Source: Caldifarciminota bacterium (GTDB lineage Bacteria > Hydrothermota > Tepidihabitantia > Tepidihabitantales > CAIPLT01). From it: 51,987 nt of DNA. This document shows positions 45,203 through 51,987 of this stretch, piece by piece. The stretch covers positions 1 to 51,987 of the forward strand of contig CAIPLT010000088.1 in assembly GCA_903865935.1 (NCBI GenBank), in the 5' to 3' direction. How positions within the stretch are numbered: position 1 is the first letter of the stretch; the number at the start of each line of letters is the position of its first letter. The notes under the pieces were generated by a model. That model had not been told where the DNA came from, did no database searches, and saw only the letters and a list, made by a program, of their open reading frames with translations. The translations under genes and the position numbers were made by a program.

Positions 45203-47611
45203 ATGAAAAAGAACAAAGACATCTTTTTCTCAATACGCAATAATATTGTGTCTATTACGAAAAACTTTGTTTTTTTAAGCATTTTAATTCCAATTTTATT
45301 ATCTGCTCAATGGTTGGAAAGGACAATCTATGTTCCGGATTCACTTTGTGGTTTAGTATCTCCTCAGGTTTTTACTTATAATGCGACTAATAACAAAATC
45401 TATGTTGGTGGCGAGGGTGGTAATTGTGTGATTGTGATTGATGGTGCGACTAATCATAAGATTGCGAGAATACCAACAGGAAATAATATTAAAGCACTTT
45501 GTTGGAATTCCTATAATAATAAGATTTACGTGGCTAATTTTAACAGCGACAGTGTAACTATCATTGATGGCGAAACTGACTTAGTGATTACGACATTAAC
45601 AGCAGGAAATGCACCATATGCTTTGGTCTGGAATTCACAAAACAACAAAGTTTATTGTGCTAATAATTGGAGTAGCAGTGTGACGGTCATTGACGGTCAA
45701 ACCAACTCAGTAATTGCAACCGTCCCAGTGGGAAATAATCCTTATGCTTTGGTCTGGAATTCTCAAAACAACAAGATCTATTGTGCTAATAGTTATAGTA
45801 ACAATGTGACTGTGATTGACGGGGCAACTAATGCTGTTGTTACAACAGTAACAGTGGGAGACGGACCTGATGCTTTAGTATGGAACTCTCAAAACAACAA
45901 GGTCTATTGTGCAAATTATTATGATAGTATGGTGACTGTGATTAATGGTTCTACAAATACGGTGATTACAACAATTCCGGTAGGACGTGGACCTTGTGCT
46001 TTAGTTTATAATCAGACTAATAACAAAGTCTATTGTGCCAATGAGAACTCTTACAATGTAACTGTGATTGATGGCACAACAAACAATGTGTTAACTACAA
46101 TTACTTATGTATTTGAGCCTTATGCTTTAGTTTATAATTCGATCGATAATAAAGTATATTGCGCTGATTGGAGTAACTACAGTGTATTCGTGATAGATGG
46201 TGCAATGGATAGTGTAATTACAACAGTCACAGTAAGAGATGGACCGTGTGCTTTGGTTTATAATCCGATTAATAACAAGATCTATTGTGCTAATAAGAAC
46301 TCTTTCAATATATCTGTAATTCATGGGACAACAAATAATGTAATTACAACGATTACTGTAGGATGTAATCCTCTTGCCTTAGTATATAATCCGACTAATA
46401 ATAAAGTATATTGTGCAAATAATCGTAGCGAAAATATAACTGTAATTAATGGAGCAACAAATAATGTAATTACGACGATTATTGGAGGAATTTATCCTTG
46501 TGCTTTCGTATATAATCCGGTTAACAATAAAATCTATTGTGCTAATTGGAGTAGCAATAATGTAACTGTAATTGATGGTGAAACGAATAGTGTAATTACA
46601 ACAATAAACGTCGGATATACTCCTTATGCTTTTGTTTATAATTCAACCAATAACAAAGTATATTGTGCTAATTCTAATAGCAATTATGTGACCGTGATTG
46701 ATGGTGAAACTAATGTGGAGATAACTACAATTCCGGTTGGGGCTTATCCTCTTGTTCTCACTTACAATCTAACCAACAACAGGATCTATTGTGCTAATCT
46801 TGCAAGCGACAATGTGACCGTGATTGATGGAGCGACTAATCAAGTAACTACTAATATTATCGTAGGAGATGGACCTTGTGCATTGGTTTGGAATTCACTA
46901 AACAATAAGGTCTATTGTGCTAATCGGTATAGCGACAATGTGACCGTGATTGATGGTGTGACTAATCAAGTATCTACTAACATTACCGTAGGAGATGGAC
47001 CTTGTGCATTGGTTTGGAATTCACAAAACAATAAGGTATATTGTGCTAATTGGTTAAGCGACAATATAACCGTGATTGATGGTGTGACTAATCAAGTATC
47101 TACTAACATTACCGTAGGAGATGGACCTTGTGCATTGGTTTGGAATTCACAAAACAATAAGGTATATTGTGCTAATCGAAATAGTAATAATATAACTGTA
47201 ATTGATGGACAATCTAATGTTGAAGTTGCAATTATAACCGTAGGAGTTGGACCCATTACTTTTTGTTGGAACTCGGCTCAGAACCGAGTCTATGTGGCGA
47301 ATGAAGGTAGTTCTAGTATCTCGGTAATTAGGGATTCGATAATATCTGGTATTGAAGAAAATCAACAATCGTTTGCTATCGACCGCTTTTCAATGTATCC
47401 AAATCCAGCAAAAACATATTTTACTGTCCGTCTATCACAATCCGCTGACCGCTCAGAGATAAAGATATTTGATGTGACGGGAAAGATAGTTGCAAACGAA
47501 GAGCTAAAAGGGAAAAACAATCGAGTATCGCTTGATGGAATAAAGCCTGGTGTTTATTTTGTGCAAGTGGGGGATGAGATGGTAAAGGAGAAGCTAGTTG
47601 TAACAAAGTAG
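45203..47611 (+). CDS. Secreted YVTN beta-propeller protein with T9SS type-A tail (1)
   Basis: 802 residues. Signal peptide/membrane-like segment ending near ILIPILLSAQ, then sixteen repeats of 42-43 residues: NNKVYCANxxSxNVTVIDGxTNxVITTITVGxxPxALVWNSQ, the YVTN family repeat with Cys in place of the usual Val/Tyr-Val-Ala-Asn valine in most blades. The sorting tail is the TGK/ELKGK subtype: MYPNPAKTYFTVR, EIKIFDVTGKIVANEELKGK, ending KEKLVVTK. Blades near 46865-47242 are almost identical 126-base tandem units, a recent expansion. Cysteine-rich secreted propellers of this kind have no known function that I can cite. Confidence 0.87.
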   Translation: MKKNKDIFFSIRNNIVSITKNFVFLSILIPILLSAQWLERTIYVPDSLCGLVSPQVFTYNATNNKIYVGGEGGNCVIVIDGATNHKIARIPTGNNIKALCWNSYNNKIYVANFNSDSVTIIDGETDLVITTLTAGNAPYALVWNSQNNKVYCANNWSSSVTVIDGQTNSVIATVPVGNNPYALVWNSQNNKIYCANSYSNNVTVIDGATNAVVTTVTVGDGPDALVWNSQNNKVYCANYYDSMVTVINGSTNTVITTIPVGRGPCALVYNQTNNKVYCANENSYNVTVIDGTTNNVLTTITYVFEPYALVYNSIDNKVYCADWSNYSVFVIDGAMDSVITTVTVRDGPCALVYNPINNKIYCANKNSFNISVIHGTTNNVITTITVGCNPLALVYNPTNNKVYCANNRSENITVINGATNNVITTIIGGIYPCAFVYNPVNNKIYCANWSSNNVTVIDGETNSVITTINVGYTPYAFVYNSTNNKVYCANSNSNYVTVIDGETNVEITTIPVGAYPLVLTYNLTNNRIYCANLASDNVTVIDGATNQVTTNIIVGDGPCALVWNSLNNKVYCANRYSDNVTVIDGVTNQVSTNITVGDGPCALVWNSQNNKVYCANWLSDNITVIDGVTNQVSTNITVGDGPCALVWNSQNNKVYCANRNSNNITVIDGQSNVEVAIITVGVGPITFCWNSAQNRVYVANEGSSSISVIRDSIISGIEENQQSFAIDRFSMYPNPAKTYFTVRLSQSADRSEIKIFDVTGKIVANEELKGKNNRVSLDGIKPGVYFVQVGDEMVKEKLVVTK
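46865..47242 (+). repeat. 126-base in-frame tandem repeat in YVTN gene 1
   Basis: Three consecutive units starting at GGAGATGGACCTTGTGCATT (46865, 46991 and 47117). The first two full units are nearly identical and the third is partly diverged. Each encodes one 42-residue blade. Confidence 0.85.
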
Positions 47612-47665
47612 AAAATCAAAACTCAAAGCGAATTATATTTCTGACTTAGATTATAAAAAGAATAA

Positions 47666-47755
47666 CTCCCCGGATGGGACGATGTTCGAACCTCTATACT
47701 AGAGTTAGTAAATCCGCATGTATTCGAAATCGTCAAATCGTGGTAGGTCAAATGC
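47666..47755 (+). repeat. Array repeat, copy 6 of 8
   Basis: Core with inner hairpin CTCTATACTAGAG and standard arms GACGATGTTCGAA / TTCGAAATCGTC, with the extension from the YVTN stop codon. Confidence 0.92.
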
Positions 47756-47819
47756 TTAATATCGTGTGGTAGGAGAATATTCCTCTTTTTTCGCTGTTCG
47801 CTTTTAATTCCTAAAATTC

Positions 47820-47848
47820 TTGACAATTAATAGATTTTTATTAAATTA
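47820..47848 (+). promoter_or_regulatory. Probable promoter of kelch gene 2
   Basis: TTGACA (47820-47825) after CCTAAAATTC, as before other array genes. The -10 is less clear: AAATTA at 47843-47848 with a 17-base spacer. Confidence 0.45.
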
Positions 47849-47872
47849 AGGTAAATGAGAAATGGAGGATGT

Positions 47873-49081
47873 ATGGGTAAATATAAAACGTTATTAGTAG
47901 GTGTAAGCACTTTCTGTTCGCTTCTCCCTACTCTCTTATTCGCACAAATGACATGGACACAAGCAACCGCGAATGCTCAATGGTCAGCTAGGAATCGCTT
48001 TAAATCGGTTGTGTTTAATAATAAGATGTGGGTGATGGGTGGAAGTAGTCCTCTTACAAATGATGTCTGGTATTCAACCGATGGCGTGAGCTGGACACAA
48101 GCAACCGCGAATGCTCAATGGTCGGCTAGGTCTCGCTTTACATCGGTTGTTTTTGATAATAAGATGTGGATTATAGGTGGATATGATGGCAGTTATAAAA
48201 ACGATGTTTGGTATTCTTCAGATGGAGTTACTTGGACACAAGCAACCGCAAATGCCCAATGGCCAGGAAGGGCGAATCACACTTCAGTTGTATTTAATAA
48301 TAAAATTTGGGTAATTGGTGGATGGTTATATTCAGGCGGTTATTTAAACGATGTCTGGTATTCTTCAGATGGTGTGAACTGGACACAAGCGACTGCTAAT
48401 GCTGGATGGTCAGCTAGGGATCGCTTCACCTCTGCTGTTTTTGATAATAAGATGTGGGTGATGGGTGGATTTTGTAGTAATAGTCCTTATTATTTAAATG
48501 ATGCCTGGTATTCTTCAGATGGAGTTACTTGGACACAAGCAACCGCGAACGCTGGTTGGTCACCAAGAATGGAACTTTCTTCAGTCGCATTTGATAATAA
48601 GATATGGATGATGGGCGGATATGCTGGTTTTATTAGTAATAACGATGTTTGGTATTCTTCAGATGGCGTGAACTGGACACAAGCAACTGCTTCAGCGGGA
48701 TGGTCGATAAGGTTTGCTCATTCTTCGATTGTTTTTGATAATAAGATCTGGGTATTAGGAGGATCAGATAATCAGCTTAATCTGTTCAATGATGTCTGGT
48801 ATTCGAGCGGACTTAATGGAATTGAAGACAATCGCCAACCGTTGGTCGCTAACCGCTTTTCGCTGTATCCGAATCCGGCAAGAACATATTTCGCTATTCG
48901 CCTTCCGCAATCCGCTGACCACTCACTGGTAAAGATATTTGATATCGCAGGGAACATAGTTAAAAGCGAAGAAGTAAAAACGAAAAACTGTCGTATTTCA
49001 TTGGATGGAATTAAGAATGGGGTGTATTTTATCAAAGTCGGGAATGAGATGGTAAAGGAGAAGTTGGTTGTAACAAGATAG
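47873..49081 (+). CDS. Secreted kelch/galactose-oxidase-like protein with T9SS type-A tail (2)
   Basis: 402 residues from ATG 47873 (GGAGG 4 bases upstream; the frame is open to 47855). Signal peptide KTLLVGVSTFCSLLPTLLFA shares the CSLLPTLL core with SBBP protein 2. Six kelch-like repeats (WTQATANAQWSAR, FDNKMWVMGG, NDVWYSSDGV) precede the tail LYPNPARTYFAIRLPQSADH, KIFDIAGNIVKSEEVKTK, ending KEKLVVTR. Heptanucleotide periodicity occurs in the linker (48847-48867) and again inside the tail (48891-48925). Confidence 0.86.
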   Translation: MGKYKTLLVGVSTFCSLLPTLLFAQMTWTQATANAQWSARNRFKSVVFNNKMWVMGGSSPLTNDVWYSTDGVSWTQATANAQWSARSRFTSVVFDNKMWIIGGYDGSYKNDVWYSSDGVTWTQATANAQWPGRANHTSVVFNNKIWVIGGWLYSGGYLNDVWYSSDGVNWTQATANAGWSARDRFTSAVFDNKMWVMGGFCSNSPYYLNDAWYSSDGVTWTQATANAGWSPRMELSSVAFDNKIWMMGGYAGFISNNDVWYSSDGVNWTQATASAGWSIRFAHSSIVFDNKIWVLGGSDNQLNLFNDVWYSSGLNGIEDNRQPLVANRFSLYPNPARTYFAIRLPQSADHSLVKIFDIAGNIVKSEEVKTKNCRISLDGIKNGVYFIKVGNEMVKEKLVVTR

Positions 49082-49135
49082 AAAATCAAAAATCAAAACG
49101 GATGATATTACTGATTTAGATTATAAAAAGAATAA

Positions 49136-49225
49136 CTCCCCGGATGGGACGACATTCGAACCTCTATATTAGAGTTAGTAAATCCACATGTATTCGAAAT
49201 CGTCAAATCGTGGTAGTTTGAATGC
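49136..49225 (+). repeat. Array repeat, copy 7 of 8
   Basis: CTCCCCGGATGGGACGACA variant with inner hairpin CTCTATATTAGAG and right arm TTCGAAATCGTC, with the stop-codon-linked extension. Confidence 0.92.
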
Positions 49226-49290
49226 CTTATTATCTAACATATAGCTTATCAAATAAGTTAAAATCTGTATAATCATTATGAATAAAACCC

Positions 49291-49319
49291 TTGACAAACA
49301 ATGATTTCAGACTTAATTT
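49291..49319 (+). promoter_or_regulatory. Promoter of YVTN gene 2
   Basis: TTGACA (49291-49296), 17-base spacer, TAATTT (49314-49319). The block from repeat to ATG is a near copy of that before YVTN gene 1. Confidence 0.6.
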
Positions 49320-49335
49320 TAGGCAAGGAAAACGT

Positions 49336-51774
49336 ATGAAAAAGAACAACGGCGTCTTTTTCTCAATGCACAATTATCTTGTGTCCAATAGCAAAAATTT
49401 AATTTTTTTAATCGTTTTAATTCCAATTTTATTATCTGCTCAATGGTTGGAAAGAACAATTTACGTTCCGGATTCACTTTCTGGTGTATTGGGGCCAGTA
49501 GCTTTCACTTACAATACAACTAATAATAAAATCTATGTTGGTGGAGAAAATGATTGTGTAATTGTGATTGATGGAGCAACTAATCAGAAGATAGCAAGAA
49601 TTCCGACAGGAGACAATATTAAAGCACTTTGTTGGAATTCTCAAAACAACAAGATCTATTGCGCTAATTATTATAGCAATAATGTGACGGTGATAGATGG
49701 TCAAACCAATTCAGTGATTACAACCATTACTGCGGGAAGTAATCCTTATGCTTTGGTCTGGAATTCTCAAAACAACAAAGTCTATTGCGCTAATTATTAT
49801 AGTAATAATGCGACGGTAATTGACGGTCAAACCGACTCAGTGATTACTACCATAACTACGGGAAGTAATCCTTATGCTTTGGTCTGGAATTCACAAAACA
49901 ATAAAATCTATTGTGCTAATTCTGGTAGTAACAATGTGACGGTGATCGATGGTCAAACCAACTCAGTGATTACAACGATAACAGTAGGAAGTTATCCTGA
50001 AGCTTTGGTCTGGAATTCGCAAAACAATAAAATCTATTGCGGTAATTCTTTTAGTGCCACTGTGACAGTGATTGATGGTCAAACCGATTCAGTGATTACA
50101 ACCATAACTGTTGGCAATATTCCTCAGGCCTTAGTCTGGAACTCACAAAATAACAAGATCTATTGCGCTAATGAGGGCATTGGTAATGTGACAGTGATTG
50201 ATGGTCAGACCGACTTAGTGATTACAACATTTTTTGTTGGAAGCGAACCTTGTGCTTTGGTCTGGAATTCGCAAAACAATAAGATCTATTGCGCTAATCA
50301 TGGTTGGAGTAGCTATAGTGTGACAGTGATTGATTGCCAAACCAACTCAGTAATTACGACCATTACTGTAGGAAGTGAACCCAATGCCTTGGTCTGGAAT
50401 TCACAAAACAATAAGGTCTATTGCTCTATTTACTATCAAAAAAATGTGAGAGTGATTGATTGCCAAACCGATTCAGTGATTGCAACCATAAGCGTCGGAT
50501 GTGAACCCAATGCCTTGGTCTGGAATTCACAAAACAACAAGGTCTATTGTGCAAATAATGGTAGCAACAATGTGACAGTGATTGACGGTCAAACCAACTC
50601 AGTGATTACAACCATAACTACGGGAAGTAATCCTTATGCTATGGTCTGGAATTCTCAAAACAATAAAATCTATTGTGCAAATAATAGTAGCAACAATTTG
50701 ACAGTGATTGATGGTCAAGCTGATTCAGTAATTACAACCATAGCCGTGGGAGATTATCCCTGTGCTTTGGTTTGGAATTCTCAAAACAACAAAATCTATT
50801 GCGCTAATACTAGTTCGTATAGTAATGATGTAACAGTGATTGATGGCGTAACCAATCAAGTGATTACATACGTAACCGTGGGAAGTAACCCTAGTGCTTT
50901 GGTTTGGAATTCTCAAAACAACAAGGTCTATTGTGCTAATACGGGCAGTAACAATGTAACAGTGATTGACGGTCAAACCAACTCTGTGATTACAACGATA
51001 ACAGTGGGAAGCTATCCTGGAGCTCTGGTCTGGAATTCACATAACAATAAAATCTATTGCGGTAATGGGGGGGTTAACAATGTGACGGTGATTGATGGTC
51101 AAACCAACTCAGTAATTACAACGATTACCGTGGGAAGTGACCCTTGTGCTATGGTTTGGAATTCACAAAACAATAAGGTTTATTGTGCCAATAATGTTAG
51201 TAATAGTGTAACGGCAATTGATGGTCAAACCAATATAGTGTTAAGAACGTTTACTGTGGGAAGTGGACCTTGGGCATTGGTTTGGAATTCTCAAAACAAC
51301 AAAATCTATTGCGCTAATTTCAATGCTAACAATGTGACGGTAATTGATAGTCAGCCCGACCCAGTAATTACAACCATAACCGTGGGAACTTGGCCTCGCG
51401 CTTTTTGTTGGAACCCGATTCAGAACCGAGTCTATGTGGCAAATCAAGGTAGTTCCAGTGTATCGGTAATTCGGGATTCGGTGGTGCAGGGAATAGAGGA
51501 ACACTCAGCGCTTAATACTTTAAATCAAACATGTGAAGTTTTTCCGAATCCAGCTAAGTCATTCTTCGTTGTCCGTATTCCGTCATACATTAAAAGCCAA
51601 GTGCTGAAAATGTTTGATGTTTCGGGAAAACTAGTAAAGGAGATTGATTCGCATTCGGCTCACAATAACAAGATTGCTGAAATGAGAGTTTCGCTTAAAG
51701 GAATAAAGCCCGGGGTTTATTTTATTCAAGTCGGGAATGAGATGGTAAAGGAAAAACTGGTTGTAACACGATAG
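49336..51774 (+). CDS. Secreted YVTN beta-propeller protein with T9SS type-A tail (2)
   Basis: 812 residues from ATG 49336, the position equivalent to the start of YVTN gene 1; the open frame back to TTG 49291 is promoter sequence. N-terminal hydrophobic segment NLIFLIVLIPILLSAQ, then sixteen 42-45-residue YVTN repeats, again with Cys in nearly every blade (KIYCANxxSNNVTVIDGQTN). The tail is not that of YVTN protein 1 but the SBBP-1 subtype: VFPNPAKSFFVVRIPSYIKS, VLKMFDVSGKLVKEIDSHSA, GVYFIQVGNEM, ending KEKLVVTR. This mismatch of propeller and tail is the clearest sign of module exchange. Confidence 0.87.
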   Translation: MKKNNGVFFSMHNYLVSNSKNLIFLIVLIPILLSAQWLERTIYVPDSLSGVLGPVAFTYNTTNNKIYVGGENDCVIVIDGATNQKIARIPTGDNIKALCWNSQNNKIYCANYYSNNVTVIDGQTNSVITTITAGSNPYALVWNSQNNKVYCANYYSNNATVIDGQTDSVITTITTGSNPYALVWNSQNNKIYCANSGSNNVTVIDGQTNSVITTITVGSYPEALVWNSQNNKIYCGNSFSATVTVIDGQTDSVITTITVGNIPQALVWNSQNNKIYCANEGIGNVTVIDGQTDLVITTFFVGSEPCALVWNSQNNKIYCANHGWSSYSVTVIDCQTNSVITTITVGSEPNALVWNSQNNKVYCSIYYQKNVRVIDCQTDSVIATISVGCEPNALVWNSQNNKVYCANNGSNNVTVIDGQTNSVITTITTGSNPYAMVWNSQNNKIYCANNSSNNLTVIDGQADSVITTIAVGDYPCALVWNSQNNKIYCANTSSYSNDVTVIDGVTNQVITYVTVGSNPSALVWNSQNNKVYCANTGSNNVTVIDGQTNSVITTITVGSYPGALVWNSHNNKIYCGNGGVNNVTVIDGQTNSVITTITVGSDPCAMVWNSQNNKVYCANNVSNSVTAIDGQTNIVLRTFTVGSGPWALVWNSQNNKIYCANFNANNVTVIDSQPDPVITTITVGTWPRAFCWNPIQNRVYVANQGSSSVSVIRDSVVQGIEEHSALNTLNQTCEVFPNPAKSFFVVRIPSYIKSQVLKMFDVSGKLVKEIDSHSAHNNKIAEMRVSLKGIKPGVYFIQVGNEMVKEKLVVTR

Positions 51775-51827
51775 AATATCAAAACTCAAAACGGATGATA
51801 TTTCTGACTTAGATTATAAAAAGATAA

Positions 51828-51916
51828 CTCCCCGGATGGGACGACATTCGAACCTCCATAATCGAGTTAGAAAATCCACACGTCTTCGAAATCGTCAAAT
51901 CGTGGTAGGTCAATGC
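51828..51916 (+). repeat. Array repeat, copy 8 of 8
   Basis: CTCCCCGGATGGGACGACA variant with inner CTCCATAATCGAG. The following bases (CCTTATTATCTAAT, CTCAATAAGTTAAGAA) match the leader before the YVTN genes, so another cassette may begin just beyond the window. Confidence 0.9.
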
Positions 51917-51987
51917 CTTATTATCTAATATAAAGCTTCTCAATAAGTTAAGAAGAAAGTGTTTTATCTTTATGTAATCGGTATTAT

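Noticed and set aside
45203-51774. CRISPR-like direct repeats
   Set aside because: Periodicity is 126-135 bases, in frame, and translates into YVTN propeller blades; there are no short repeats with unique spacers.
33394-51774. Type IX secretion machinery encoded with its substrates
   Set aside because: No Por/Gld/Spr-type components were found in the window; only putative substrates are present.
32989-51916. Integron cassette array with attC sites
   Set aside because: Same-orientation ~90-base elements after single genes, with a bulged stem, look attC-like. However, I find no conserved GTTRRRY / RYYYAAC core-site pair, the genes carry their own promoters, one gene is inverted and no integrase is present.

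Overview
The window looks like a piece of a low-GC, Gram-negative-type bacterial chromosome from an uncultured lineage. The rod-shape operon, two-subunit M16 peptidases, lipoproteins, Gat amidotransferase, a DRG-like TGS GTPase and above all a cluster of secreted beta-propeller proteins with type-A type-IX-secretion (T9SS) sorting tails would fit candidate phylum WOR-3 (Stahlbacteria) or a relative. That placement is inference from gene content, not a phylogenetic result. I saw no rRNA, tRNA, CRISPR array or intact transposase.

Layout. 77-5111 (leftward): rpsO-pnp followed by two M16 peptidase genes, the last frameshifted. 5788-10999 (rightward): rimP-nusA-infB-DUF503-nadC, translation factors ending in an NAD biosynthesis gene. 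11050-15141 (leftward): an HD phosphohydrolase, a DUF5665 membrane protein and gatCAB. 15215-18402 (rightward): a TGS-domain GTPase and two exported proteins. 18403-19220: a non-coding scar with a decayed reading frame, a palindromic repeat and an orphan promoter. 19221-25515 (leftward): mreB-mreC-mreD-mrdA-rodA-rlmN, the cell-elongation operon. 25614-27289 (leftward): two small lipoproteins and a CvpA-family protein. 27798-32959 (leftward): a xanthine-dehydrogenase-type operon (FeS/FAD subunit, molybdenum subunit, an Mpv17-like membrane protein, XdhC maturation factor).

32989-51916 is the unusual part: an array of secreted beta-propeller genes. It holds three SBBP-repeat proteins with eight repeats each, two kelch/galactose-oxidase-like proteins and two YVTN proteins with sixteen repeats each, all rightward. 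A differently tailed leftward kelch gene and a membrane TPR protein sit in the middle. The array is punctuated by eight same-orientation copies of a ~90-bp element containing nested inverted repeats. Leader/promoter, signal peptide, propeller type and sorting tail recombine in different combinations: the SBBP gene at 33394 and the YVTN gene at 49336 share a nearly identical tail, while SBBP 33394 and kelch 43869 share a leader. I read this as a modular, repeat-bounded cassette array for diversifying surface proteins. The mechanism is unknown; no recombinase lies in the window.

Expression signals are unusually legible. Many genes have TTGACA-N16/17-TAtAaT boxes. At several (mreB, cvpA, the TGS GTPase, probably the HD gene) the -10 lies about 7-9 bases from the start codon, predicting leaderless mRNAs. 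The surface-protein genes mostly have a GGAGG-type ribosome site.
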